From NCBI RefSeq assembly GCF_020687045.1, contig NZ_JAJEPW010000004.1:45463-109462 (forward strand): DNA of 64,000 nt, written 5' to 3'. The notes under the pieces are model-generated. The model did not search any database, was not told the origin of the DNA, and worked only from the letters and a program-made list of their open reading frames with translations. The translations under genes were made by a program, and so were the position numbers. How positions within the stretch are numbered: the first letter of the stretch is position 1; each line of letters begins with the position of its first letter. The DNA comes from Vescimonas cirricatena. Its GTDB lineage: Bacteria; Bacillota; Clostridia; Oscillospirales; Oscillospiraceae. Shown piece after piece: positions 53,337 to 61,363 of the stretch.

Positions 53337-55088
53337 TTAATTGGCCAGCTCCCGGATCTGATCCTGGATCAGCCGCCCGGCGGCCTGGGCCAGCTGGTCC
53401 ATCCGCCGGATACGGGCCAGGTCCTTTCCGTATATCCGGTCCGCCGCCGGAACGCTGTCCTGCTCCCCCATGAAGATGGCCGCCACCCGGATGCCCCGGC
53501 GGCGCAGGTCCCGCACCTCGTCGGCGGTGTCCTCCACCCCGGCCTTGCCGTCATATTCCCGGCTGATGGGATTCTTTCCGTTGGGTGGGATCCGGTGGCT
53601 GTCGTCGGGGTTGGCATCGGTCAGGATCAGCAGCAGATGCTTCTCCGCCGGAGCCGACTGCATCAGCTCCTCCATCCCCCGCAGGGCCAGGCCGTCCCGG
53701 TTCCACCCTGCGGCGAAATAGTCGAATATCCGCCGCTCCCCCTGCTTGTCGCCGTACTCCTTCAGCACCCGCAGCACCGTATAGCCCCGCAGACTGCAGA
53801 AGCTGGTGACCCGCACGGGAATGCCGCAGTTCAGCAGACTCTTGGCCAGGATATACCCCTGGGCCGCGATGGTCTCCTGACAGTGCAGCCGGGAGGCCGA
53901 GCCGTCCAGCAGCAGGTCCACGCTGAAGCCGGGCTTCGGCTCCTGATCCTGCCGCAGAAACACCCGGTCGTCCCCCAGCACCGGCTCCCGCCATACCCTG
54001 GCCCCGTCCACCCAGCCCTGCCGGGCCGTCACGGCCTCCGGCTGCTGGTGCACCAGCATACAATTGCGGATTTGTTCCGTCAGCCGCAGCAGGGCGCTTT
54101 CATACAGCTCACTGTTTTCGGCATAGGCCGCCCGGTTCAGCCGGGCCTGCTCCGCCGCTTGTTCATACAGCTGCTGGCTGTCACTGCTGGGCGGCACGTC
54201 CGCCGCCGGGTCCCCCCGGGTGAACCACAGCCGGCACCCCAGGTGGTTCCCGGTGCACCGCTGCTGCTCGATGGCGCTCAGCTGCTTGGGGGCGTACATA
54301 CTCCGCCCGAAGCACCGCTGGATATACGCCCGGTCCGCCTCCGCCCGCTCGTTGGAGCGCAGCATGGACCGCAGGGCGTCCGCCGCCCGGACAAGCCCCG
54401 CCTGCCCGGCATGGGCCGCCCGTCCGATGGCCAGATCGTCGGTGCGCACCAGCTCCGTGGGAGCCATTTTGGTCATAAAGGCGATCCACCGCCGGTTGTC
54501 GAAGTGCAGCCGCAGCTCCGCCTTGGTCCGCACCTTTCCGTCAAAGCCCAGGTACTTCCGGAAGCACGCCCGCAGCGCCTGCTCCAGTTCCTCCCCGCTG
54601 ACGTCCCCGCAGCACAGGGCCCGATACAGGCCCTTGTCCCAGGGGGTCACCAGCCGGTCCGGCTTTCCCAGCACGTTTTTCCACCGGGCCGCCTGCATGG
54701 AGTATACCAGCTGATTCCGGGCCATCCACTCCTGCCGGGAGGTCTGATATTCCATGGCAAAGAACTCCCGGGCGTGGTCCTGCCGCAGCTCCTCCAGTGC
54801 CGGACGTCCCGGCAGCTCCTTTTGATACACGGCGCTCTCCAGGGCCAGCCACGCCAGGTCGTCCATCACCGCCTGCCGCACATCCCCCAGCCACGAGTCA
54901 AACAGCCGCTCCAGCATATCCCGGCCAAACCACTTGTATACCAGGCCGATGACAAAATTCATGTAAAAATCCGGCGTCCCGTCGGTTTTCATGGCCAGGA
55001 ACTTGGGCTCGAACCCATATTCCCCCGCCGCTGCCCAGATCAGGTTCACCGCCCGCCGCTGCTGGGCGCTGTAGGTCTGCACACCCAT
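53337..55088 (-). CDS. VWA-domain protein paired with a MoxR ATPase
   Basis: A 583-residue protein. The C-terminal third is a von Willebrand A domain: the MIDAS motif VDLLLDGSASRLHC (DxSxS) near residue 397, and LLLILTDANPDDSHR for the fourth strand. The first ~380 residues are helical and unknown (GRDMLERLFDSWLGDVRQAV, YGFEPKFLAMKTDGTPDFY). VWA proteins with MoxR partners act as metal-dependent chaperones for complex assembly. The gene begins six bases after the ATPase stop. No strong ribosome site is visible, so coupling is likely. Confidence 0.85.
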   Translation of the reverse strand: MGVQTYSAQQRRAVNLIWAAAGEYGFEPKFLAMKTDGTPDFYMNFVIGLVYKWFGRDMLERLFDSWLGDVRQAVMDDLAWLALESAVYQKELPGRPALEELRQDHAREFFAMEYQTSRQEWMARNQLVYSMQAARWKNVLGKPDRLVTPWDKGLYRALCCGDVSGEELEQALRACFRKYLGFDGKVRTKAELRLHFDNRRWIAFMTKMAPTELVRTDDLAIGRAAHAGQAGLVRAADALRSMLRSNERAEADRAYIQRCFGRSMYAPKQLSAIEQQRCTGNHLGCRLWFTRGDPAADVPPSSDSQQLYEQAAEQARLNRAAYAENSELYESALLRLTEQIRNCMLVHQQPEAVTARQGWVDGARVWREPVLGDDRVFLRQDQEPKPGFSVDLLLDGSASRLHCQETIAAQGYILAKSLLNCGIPVRVTSFCSLRGYTVLRVLKEYGDKQGERRIFDYFAAGWNRDGLALRGMEELMQSAPAEKHLLLILTDANPDDSHRIPPNGKNPISREYDGKAGVEDTADEVRDLRRRGIRVAAIFMGEQDSVPAADRIYGKDLARIRRMDQLAQAAGRLIQDQIRELAN

Positions 55089-55093
55089 GGCGC

Positions 55094-56008
55094 TCAGTCC
55101 GTAAACAGCCGGGCCCGGTCCAGCTTCGCCGGAATGCGCCCGGCGATCACGTCCCGGATCAGGTCCTGTTCATAGCTGTCAAAGGCTTTGTTGGTGATGC
55201 CCATGTCCAGGGCCATCCCCGCCCGGACGCCCCGGCGGATCAGCCGCAGCGCGTCCAGCAGGCCCCGCAGGTCCAGGGCCTTGGAGGATATCTCCGCGCT
55301 TTCGCACTTTTTCTGCAAATCCAGAAACAGCTGGGCAAACTGCTGGCGGTATTTCTTCTCCAAAGTGGGAAATTCCTCCTCCAGCAGACGCTCCAGGCCC
55401 TCCTCCCCGATGGTGGGCATCTGGATCACCACGAACCGGCTGGTCAGGGCCTCGTTCAGCTCCCGGGTCCCGGCATATCCATAGTTCATGGTGCCGATGA
55501 ACCGCGCCGCCTCATCCACCTCCACCCGGTCATACCCGGGCACATCAATGGCCCGCCGGAAATCCAGCGTGGCGTGCAGCACCGCCAGCGCCTCGTTTTT
55601 GGCCATATTGATCTCGTCCAGAATGCCGACGCCCCCGTTTTTTGCGCACAGATACACCGGTCCCGGCCGGAAGGTAACCTGTCCCCCCACGAAGGTGTCC
55701 ATGCCGATGAGGCTGGCGGCGTCCATGTTCACATGGAACGACACGTCCCAGGCCGGGCGGCCGAAGGCCATGGCCAGGTTCTCCGCCAGCACGTTCTTGC
55801 CGGTGGCCTTGCTGCCTGCCAAAAGCAGATTCTCGCCGCACAGCAGGGCCGCAGCCGCCGCCTCCCACACGTCCTTTCCGTAATAGTGATACCGGGGCCG
55901 GGGCACCCGCCCCGCCAGCTCCGGCGCCGCCGGATACTTCTCCCGGTATTCCCGGATCCCCTGAATGATCCCCTTGTCGATCTGTTCCTTCTCCAAAAAC
56001 TCCAGCAT
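55094..56008 (-). CDS. MoxR-family AAA+ ATPase
   Basis: A 304-residue AAA+ ATPase. Walker A is LLLAGSKATGKNVLAENLA (near residue 70), Walker B is GVGILDEINMAKNEALAVLH (near 131), sensor 1 is FIGTMNYGYAGTRELNEALT, and the arginine finger is in SRFVVIQM. The motif LDFRRAIDVPGY matches MoxR proteins. It probably remodels or loads a client together with the VWA protein encoded downstream. A strong promoter lies at 56052-56080. In many genomes such pairs activate metalloenzymes; here the next genes are capsid genes. Confidence 0.9.
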   Translation of the reverse strand: MLEFLEKEQIDKGIIQGIREYREKYPAAPELAGRVPRPRYHYYGKDVWEAAAAALLCGENLLLAGSKATGKNVLAENLAMAFGRPAWDVSFHVNMDAASLIGMDTFVGGQVTFRPGPVYLCAKNGGVGILDEINMAKNEALAVLHATLDFRRAIDVPGYDRVEVDEAARFIGTMNYGYAGTRELNEALTSRFVVIQMPTIGEEGLERLLEEEFPTLEKKYRQQFAQLFLDLQKKCESAEISSKALDLRGLLDALRLIRRGVRAGMALDMGITNKAFDSYEQDLIRDVIAGRIPAKLDRARLFTD

Positions 56009-56051
56009 AGTACCTCAAACCCCTTTCCTTCGGGTATTTTTTCTCGCCGGT

Positions 56052-56080
56052 ATTATACACCCCTCCGGTAGGGAATGCAA
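56052..56080 (-). promoter_or_regulatory. Promoter of the MoxR-VWA operon
   Basis: TTGCAT (56080-56075), a 17-base spacer and a perfect TATAAT (56057-56052) on the minus strand, about 45 bases before the MoxR start. Confidence 0.82.
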
Positions 56081-56120
56081 TCCGCCCGCCTGCTAAGATT
56101 CCGTATAGTCTTTTTCCCTC

Positions 56121-56149
56121 TTGCCAAATCCGGTCCGTTCCGGTATAAT
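56121..56149 (+). promoter_or_regulatory. Promoter of carD-ispD-ispF
   Basis: TTGCCA (56121-56126), a 17-base spacer and a perfect TATAAT (56144-56149), 40 bases before the CarD-family start codon. It is divergent from the MoxR promoter. Confidence 0.82.
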
Positions 56150-56189
56150 ATATTTGTGAAAAATTATATTCCGGAAAGGAGACGCCGCC

Positions 56190-56678
56190 ATGTTTCTGAT
56201 CGGCGATAAGGTGGTCCACCCCATGCACGGGGCCGGCATCATCGAGCGCATCACCCACGAGCGCCTGGGCAGCCGGGTCAGCAGCTACTATGTGTTCCGC
56301 ATGCCCGCCGGGGGGCTGGTGCTGAAGATCCCCATCGACGCCTGCTGTCAGATCGGCCTGCGGTGTCTGTCCACGGCGGAGCACATCTGCCAGGTGCTCT
56401 CCGCCATCCCCACGCTGGAGGTGCAGATGTCCTCCAACTGGAACCAGCGCTACCGGGACAATCTGGCCCGGCTGAAAAGCGGCGACCTGCTGGAGGTGGC
56501 CTGGGTCATCAAGGGCCTCATGTGGCGGGACCACCGCCGGGGCCTGTCCAACGGCGAGCGCAAAATGCTCCACAGCGCGAAGCAGATCCTCATCTCCGAG
56601 GTGGTGCTGGTGGAGGGAACGGACGATTACCCCGCTGTGGAGCAGCGGATCAACGAAGCCATGATGCTGGGAGCGTAA
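56190..56678 (+). CDS. CarD-family transcriptional regulator
   Basis: A 162-residue protein with an N-terminal RNA-polymerase-interacting Tudor-like domain (LIGDKVVHPMHGAGIIERI, SSYYVFRMPAGGLVLKIP) and a helical C-terminal domain (NWNQRYRDNLARLKSGDLLE, RGLSNGERKMLHSAKQILIS). CarD proteins stabilise open promoter complexes. GAAAGGAGACGCC precedes the start. In Clostridia CarD is often followed by ispD and ispF, as here, with a 2-base gap. Confidence 0.92.
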   Translation: MFLIGDKVVHPMHGAGIIERITHERLGSRVSSYYVFRMPAGGLVLKIPIDACCQIGLRCLSTAEHICQVLSAIPTLEVQMSSNWNQRYRDNLARLKSGDLLEVAWVIKGLMWRDHRRGLSNGERKMLHSAKQILISEVVLVEGTDDYPAVEQRINEAMMLGA

Positions 56679-56680
56679 CT

Positions 56681-57418
56681 ATGGGAAAATTGTTTGATAA
56701 AATCCGCCGGATCCAGGATAAGACCCGCCCCTTCTGCACGGCCATCATCCCCGCCGCCGGATCCTCCACCCGCATGGGCGGTCAGGACAAGCTGCTGACG
56801 GACCTGTGCGGCGCACCGGTGCTGATGCGCACCCTGTGCGCCATCGACCGGACCGAGCTGGTGGACGAGATCATCGTCGCCACCCGGGAGGAGCTGCTTC
56901 TCACCGTGGCGGACCTGTGCGGCCGCTGCGGCCTGCACAAGCCCGTCAAGGTGGTCCGCGGCGGCTCCACCCGGGCCCAGTCCGTCCTGGCCGCCGCCTT
57001 GGAGGCCAACCCCAAGGCGGGGCTTCTGGCCGTTCACGACGCCGCCCGTCCCCTGGTGGACCCGGCGGAGTTTGACGAGATCATCCGCCTGGCCTGCCGC
57101 ACCAACGCCGCGGCCCCCGCCGTTCCGGTAACCGACACCATCAAGGCCGCGGACCCCACCGACGGCCGCGTCCTCTCCACGCCGGACCGCTCCACCCTTT
57201 TCGCCGTATACACCCCCCAGGTCATCGAGGCCAGCCTGCTGAAGGCCGCCCTCCAGTCCGCCATCGACGCCGGAGCCGAGATCACCGACGACTGCTCCGC
57301 CGTGGAGCGTCTGGGCAAGGAAGTCTACCTGGCCACGGGCAGCCGGGAAAATATCAAGATCACCACCCCCCTGGACCTGCTGATCGCCGAGGCCATCCTC
57401 CGGGGGCGGGACAGATGA
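56681..57418 (+). CDS. ispD: 2-C-methyl-D-erythritol 4-phosphate cytidylyltransferase
   Basis: A 245-residue enzyme of the MEP isoprenoid pathway. CTP binding shows in AIIPAAGSSTRMGGQDKLLT (residues ~21-40), followed by VVRGGSTRAQSVLAA, AVHDAARPLVDP and VPVTDTIKAAD. The ATG at 56681 (MGKLFDKIRRIQDKTR) lies 2 bases after carD; the open frame upstream is inside that gene. Slightly longer than E. coli IspD (236), with a short N-terminal helix. Its stop overlaps ispF by four bases. Confidence 0.95.
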   Translation: MGKLFDKIRRIQDKTRPFCTAIIPAAGSSTRMGGQDKLLTDLCGAPVLMRTLCAIDRTELVDEIIVATREELLLTVADLCGRCGLHKPVKVVRGGSTRAQSVLAAALEANPKAGLLAVHDAARPLVDPAEFDEIIRLACRTNAAAPAVPVTDTIKAADPTDGRVLSTPDRSTLFAVYTPQVIEASLLKAALQSAIDAGAEITDDCSAVERLGKEVYLATGSRENIKITTPLDLLIAEAILRGRDR

Positions 57419-57897
57419 CGAATCTGCGCATGGGCCACGGCTACGATGTCCACCGGCTCACCGCCGGACGTCCTCTGATCCTGGGCGGCGTCCACGTCCC
57501 CTATGACCGGGGGCTGGACGGTCACTCCGACGCCGACGTGCTGACCCACGCGGTGATGGACGCGCTGCTGGGTGCCGCCGCCCTGGGAGACATCGGCCAC
57601 CTGTTTCCGGACAGTGACGACGCCTTTCTGAACATCTCCAGCCTGGTGCTGCTGTCCCGGGTCCGGGACGCTCTGGCAAACGCCGGATACCGGGTGGTGA
57701 ACATCGACGCCACCCTCATCGCCCAGGCCCCCAAGGTCGGCCCCTACCGCCGGCAGATGCAGGAGAACCTGGCCGCCGCCCTGGCCATCGGCCCCGGCTG
57801 CGTCAACGTCAAGGCCACCACCGAGGAGCACCTGGGCTTCACCGGCGACGGCTCCGGCATGTCCGCCCACGCCGTGGCCCTGATTGAACACATATAA
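57415..57897 (+). CDS. ispF: 2-C-methyl-D-erythritol 2,4-cyclodiphosphate synthase
   Basis: A 160-residue trimeric enzyme. Metal ligands are in MGHGYDVHRL (DxH), and the substrate and loop regions are GLDGHSDADVLTHAVMDALL and LGDIGHLFPDSD, then KATTEEHLGFTGDGSGMSAH. All are standard IspF marks. Its ATG overlaps the ispD stop (ATGA). The operon ends at the 15-bp hairpin 57900-57934. Confidence 0.97.
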   Translation: MTNLRMGHGYDVHRLTAGRPLILGGVHVPYDRGLDGHSDADVLTHAVMDALLGAAALGDIGHLFPDSDDAFLNISSLVLLSRVRDALANAGYRVVNIDATLIAQAPKVGPYRRQMQENLAAALAIGPGCVNVKATTEEHLGFTGDGSGMSAHAVALIEHI

Positions 57898-57899
57898 CC

Positions 57900-57934
57900 A
57901 ACAACCGGGTACGGCGTGCCGTACCCGGTTGTTT
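57900..57934. terminator. Terminator after ispF
   Basis: A 15-bp perfect stem (AACAACCGGGTACGG) with a 4-base loop and TTGTTT at the end; it also faces the convergent amidohydrolase gene. Confidence 0.88.
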
Positions 57935-57939
57935 CATGC

Positions 57940-59304
57940 TTATTCCGCTTTTTGCAGCATCCCGTCCACCAGCTGCTGGGCCCGGACGCGGGTTTGTTCC
58001 TCGTCCATACCCAGCACACGGCCGTGCTCCACCACCACCCGGCCGTTGACCATCACCAGCTCCGCCGGGCGGGCATAGCCAACGGTTCCCAGCATACAGG
58101 CGGGGTCCAGCTTGGCCCCGGCCAGCTCCAGCAGGTCCACGTCCAGCAGAAACAGGTCCGCAGCCTTTCCCACCTCCAGGCTGCCGATCTCGTCCTGGCG
58201 GCCCAGAAGCCGTGCGCTGCCCATGGTGGCCATTTTCAGCAGGTCATACCCGGTGGGGGCCTTGGCGCTGTAGGTCAGCCGGTGCAGCAGGTACGCCGCC
58301 CGGATCTCCGCCAGCAGGTTGGAGCAGTCGTTGGACGCCGAACCGTCCACGGCCAGTCCCACCGGCATTCCCAGTGCCAGTATATCCGGCACCCGGCACA
58401 CGCCGGAGGCCAGCTTCATGTTGGACACCGGGCAATGGGCCACGCCTGTCCCCGTTTGGGCCAGCAGGCGCAGCTCCTGATCATTGAAGTGGATGCCGTG
58501 GGCGTACCACACGTCCTCTCCCAGCCAGCCGCAGCTCTCCATATACGCCAGGGGCCGCATACCCACGGCCTCCAGGGTGAACCGCTCCTCGTCCTTGGTC
58601 TCGCACAGATGGGTGTGCAGCCGCACCCCCATGGACCGGGCCAGGACCGCCGACTGCTTCAGCAGGTCCGTGGTCACGCTGAAGGGCGAGCACGGGGCCA
58701 GGGCCACCTGGTGCATGGAAAACCGGGATGTATCGTGGAATTTCTCCACCAATCTCTGGCTGTCCCGCAGGATGGTGTCCACATCCTGCACCAGATCGTC
58801 CGGCGGCAGACCGCCGTCGCTTTTGCCCCGGGACATACTGCCCCGGGTGGCGTGGAACCGGACCCCCAGCAGGTCCGCCGCCCGGAACTGCTGGTCGATG
58901 AAGTGCTCCGATCCCACCCTGGGGAACACATAGTGGTGGTCCATGCAGGTGGTGCAGCCGTATTTCAGCAGCTCGCCCAGCCCCACCAGGGAGCTGTAAT
59001 AGATGCAGTCCTCGTCCAGGCCCCGCCAGATTTCGTACAGGGTCCGCAGCCACGGAAACAGCTCCATTTTCTGCACCTTCGGCAGGTTCCGTGTGAAGGT
59101 CTGGTACAGATGGTGGTGGGTGTTCACCAGACCGGGGTACACAAAGCAGTGGGAGGCGTCGATGACGCGGTCCGCCGGACGCTCCTCCGGCCCGATGTAT
59201 CGGATCACGTTGTCCTGCACCAGGATGTTTTCGCCCCGCAGCACCCGGTCCTCCCGGTCCACGGTGACGATGGCCTGGGCATTGCGGATGAGAGTGGTCG
59301 CCAT
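57940..59304 (-). CDS. 8-oxoguanine deaminase-like amidohydrolase
   Basis: A 454-residue metal-dependent deaminase. VYPGLVNTHHHLYQTFTRNL holds the first metal motif in the form (HHHLYQTFTR) known for 8-oxoguanine deaminase and related s-triazine/guanine deaminases. CTTCMDHHYVFP, SMHQVALAPCSPFSVTTDLL, HTHLCETKDEE, VWYAHGIHFND and GLAVDGSASNDCSN follow, supplying the remaining histidines and the catalytic aspartate. AAGGAGCGTGACCT precedes the start. With ssnA it hints at purine or damaged-purine use. A broader substrate range cannot be excluded. Confidence 0.85.
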   Translation of the reverse strand: MATTLIRNAQAIVTVDREDRVLRGENILVQDNVIRYIGPEERPADRVIDASHCFVYPGLVNTHHHLYQTFTRNLPKVQKMELFPWLRTLYEIWRGLDEDCIYYSSLVGLGELLKYGCTTCMDHHYVFPRVGSEHFIDQQFRAADLLGVRFHATRGSMSRGKSDGGLPPDDLVQDVDTILRDSQRLVEKFHDTSRFSMHQVALAPCSPFSVTTDLLKQSAVLARSMGVRLHTHLCETKDEERFTLEAVGMRPLAYMESCGWLGEDVWYAHGIHFNDQELRLLAQTGTGVAHCPVSNMKLASGVCRVPDILALGMPVGLAVDGSASNDCSNLLAEIRAAYLLHRLTYSAKAPTGYDLLKMATMGSARLLGRQDEIGSLEVGKAADLFLLDVDLLELAGAKLDPACMLGTVGYARPAELVMVNGRVVVEHGRVLGMDEEQTRVRAQQLVDGMLQKAE

Positions 59305-59340
59305 AGGTCACGCTCCTTTTCTGTAAAAACCCGTTAAAGC

Positions 59341-59365
59341 GCAGGGTGCGCATCGCGCACCCTGC
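59341..59365. repeat. Left flanking hairpin of repeat copy 2
   Basis: GCAGGGTGCGC, loop ATC, and its complement. The hairpin at 59526-59548 shares the GGTGCGC/GCGCACC stem, so the two flank the element. Confidence 0.6.
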
Positions 59366-59525
59366 AAGACTGTCAAAAGAGGGGGGACTTTCACCATCGG
59401 AAAGGAAGATAGTTACGAAAGAAACCCATCAGGGGTGTCTTTCGTTTGCAATCACTTGTTTTTCAGAATTTTTTGAAGTTCTGAAAAACCGCCCCCAGCT
59501 TGTCAAAAATGCTTTTTGACAAGCT
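59366..59525. repeat. Multi-hairpin interspersed repeat, copy 2
   Basis: This 160-base copy shares the element at 14928-15091. The core 59394-59455 matches copy 1 with about one mismatch, and the flanking hairpins (CAGAATT...AAGTTCTG and AGCTTGTCAAAA...TTTTGACAAGCT) are conserved with changes in their loops. It begins AGACTGTCAAAA and ends TTTTGACAAGCT. It separates the amidohydrolase gene from pduL. No protein is encoded. Confidence 0.75.
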
Positions 59526-59548
59526 GGGGGTGCGCGGTGCGCACCCCC
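59526..59548. repeat. Right flanking hairpin of repeat copy 2
   Basis: GGGGGTGCGC, loop GGT, and its complement. It resembles the left hairpin of this copy but not the hairpins around copy 1. It lies 16 bases beyond the pduL stop and might act as its terminator, although no clear T-run follows on the minus strand. Confidence 0.6.
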
Positions 59549-59564
59549 ATTGGTTCCGGATGAT

Positions 59565-60128
59565 TTACCGATAGATCTCGCCCACGGTGGGGTTGCCGGC
59601 GGCCTGCGCCTCGTCGGTGTCGATGTGCATGGTGGTGGCGCCGCCCACGTTGACGCGGACCACCACGTCGTCGAAGATCAGCTTGCGGCCCTCGCCGCCG
59701 CAGGCCACCTTGATGATCTCCTTGTCCTTGACGCCCATCTTCTCGGCGTCCTCCTGGCGGACATGCAGATGCCGCTTGGCGATGATGACGCCCTGGCTCA
59801 GCTCCACCTCGCCCTTGGGCCCGATGAGCTTACATGCGCCGGAGCCCTCCACATGGCCGCTCTCCCGGACGGGCGCGTCGATGCCCAGGGTGCGGGCGTC
59901 GGTGGCGGAGACCTCCACCTGGTCGGCCTTACGCACAGGCCCCAGAATGGACACGTTGGCCATCTCCTTCTTGGGCCCCACGATGGTCAGCCGCTCGTTG
60001 CAGGCGTACTGGCCGGGATAGGACAGGGGCTTGCGAACGGTCAGCTGATAGCCCTCGCCGAACAGCTTCTCCACCGTCTCCTGGGTCAGGTGGATATGGC
60101 GGGCAGACGTTTCGATCATGAAAGACAT
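59565..60128 (-). CDS. pduL: PduL-type phosphate acyltransferase
   Basis: A 187-residue enzyme of the PduL family (phosphate propanoyltransferase or acetyltransferase). The two zinc-binding motifs are SARHIHLTQET near residue 9 and AKRHLHVRQED near residue 117. RKPLSYPGQYACNERLTIVG and RVNVGGATTMHIDTDEAQAA are also typical. It interconverts acyl-CoA and acyl phosphate. No encapsulation peptide or microcompartment gene is nearby, so a free metabolic role (often acetyl-CoA to acetyl phosphate) is likely. AGGAGGAACAAAAA precedes the start. Confidence 0.94.
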   Translation of the reverse strand: MSFMIETSARHIHLTQETVEKLFGEGYQLTVRKPLSYPGQYACNERLTIVGPKKEMANVSILGPVRKADQVEVSATDARTLGIDAPVRESGHVEGSGACKLIGPKGEVELSQGVIIAKRHLHVRQEDAEKMGVKDKEIIKVACGGEGRKLIFDDVVVRVNVGGATTMHIDTDEAQAAGNPTVGEIYR

Positions 60129-60224
60129 TTTTTGTTCCTCCTATGTATGCGTATAGATATCGAATCCGTGCCGCAGCACGATTTCCACGAAAATGCACCG
60201 GCAGTTGTTCCCCCGCCGGTATTT

Positions 60225-60791
60225 TCAGATTATTTTACCACATTCCGGACTTCCATGCAAGGGAGTTATTCCATTTCCGGCGGCTTCGGCCAACAATTCT
60301 TCCTCCGGCGGCACATGGCCCGCCAGGGCGGCGTTTTTCAGCCGCCGGTCGCCGGATACCTCCCGCAGCACCCGAAGCCCCCGGGGCGCGGTGAAGCTCT
60401 GGTCCTCCCGCTGCAGCTCCACCTCCATCACCGCCAGCCGCCGCCAGAAGGGATACACGTCGATCTCGAACACCAGCCCGCCCTCCGGCAGGCAATAGCG
60501 CACCTTGTGGATGGTCACCCGCGCCGGGTCCCGCTGTGCCAGCAGGGCCTCATATTCCCGGGCGTCGATCTCCCGCTCCCGCTCCACGCAGGTGCGGTCC
60601 GTCAGGCGCTGCTTTTCGGTGTGGAAAAACTGCTCCGTTTCCCCCACCCGGCGGCGGACCCGGGCGCTGACGCCGGGCCGGGACAGCAGATAGGTCTGCC
60701 ACATCTCCCACCGCACCGGGCACCGGTCCAGCAGGGTCTGGTCCGGCATTTCGATCAGGAATTTCCGCTCGATCTCCAATGGCTCCGTCAC
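60225..60791 (-). CDS. CYTH-domain protein
   Basis: A 188-residue triphosphate tunnel metalloenzyme-type protein. The ExExK motif is PLEIERKFLIEM at residues ~5-9; alternating charged strands follow (VSARVRRRVGETEQFFHTEK, VTIHKVRYCL, LVFEIDVYPF, AVMEVELQRE). The family includes adenylate cyclase class IV, thiamine triphosphatase and tripolyphosphatases; which applies is not clear. The start overlaps the end of the upstream ribonuclease M5-like gene by four bases. Confidence 0.88.
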   Translation of the reverse strand: MTEPLEIERKFLIEMPDQTLLDRCPVRWEMWQTYLLSRPGVSARVRRRVGETEQFFHTEKQRLTDRTCVEREREIDAREYEALLAQRDPARVTIHKVRYCLPEGGLVFEIDVYPFWRRLAVMEVELQREDQSFTAPRGLRVLREVSGDRRLKNAALAGHVPPEEELLAEAAGNGITPLHGSPECGKII

Positions 60792-61363
60792 AGCTTCTCA
60801 AACTCCTCTCGTGTCAGCAGCAGATTCAGGGCCTCCAGCAGGCCGTTGGCCGTCAGGTGCTCCGGCAGACCCAGGTCCCGCAGCACCTGCTGCCGCCGGG
60901 CGGCGGATTTCGGTCCCACCAGGCCCTTGTCCATCATGTCCGCCTTGGTCAGGTCCCCGCCGGGGGCCGGGGCGTCCTCCCCCTCCAGGGTGGCGCCGCA
61001 GCGCCGCAGGGCCTCCAGCAGCACCTCCGGCCGCATACCCTCCACCCCTAACTTGCCCTCCTTGCCGGGATGGCGCTTGCGCCGCTCCTTCCCGGCAATA
61101 TCCGGGACATAGGCCTGCTTTACCTGCTGCCGGGGAATGGCGCCCTTGAGATAGTTCCGGATCACAAAGCCCGCCCCGTCCGGGTCCGTCAGCAGGATCA
61201 GCCCCCGCTTTTCCGCCAGCCGCCGCAAAAACGCCAGCTTCTCCCGGTCGTTGAACACGGAGAACCCGCCGGTCTCCACCACCGTGGCGTCCACCACCTG
61301 CAAAAGGGCGTTGCGGTCATACCGCCCCTCCACCACGATGACCTCTTTTACCCGGGGCTTCAT
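60788..61363 (-). CDS. rnmV: Toprim-domain ribonuclease M5-like protein
   Basis: A 191-residue protein with a Toprim domain: EVIVVEGRYDRNALLQVVDA with the catalytic glutamate, and LILLTDPDGAGFVIRNYLKG with the DxD pair. A C-terminal DUF4093-like part (LTKADMMDKGLVGPKSAARR) is present, as in RNase M5, which matures 5S rRNA. The start overlaps the holA stop by four bases. Function from family; the gene symbol is by similarity. Confidence 0.85.
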   Translation of the reverse strand: MKPRVKEVIVVEGRYDRNALLQVVDATVVETGGFSVFNDREKLAFLRRLAEKRGLILLTDPDGAGFVIRNYLKGAIPRQQVKQAYVPDIAGKERRKRHPGKEGKLGVEGMRPEVLLEALRRCGATLEGEDAPAPGGDLTKADMMDKGLVGPKSAARRQQVLRDLGLPEHLTANGLLEALNLLLTREEFEKL

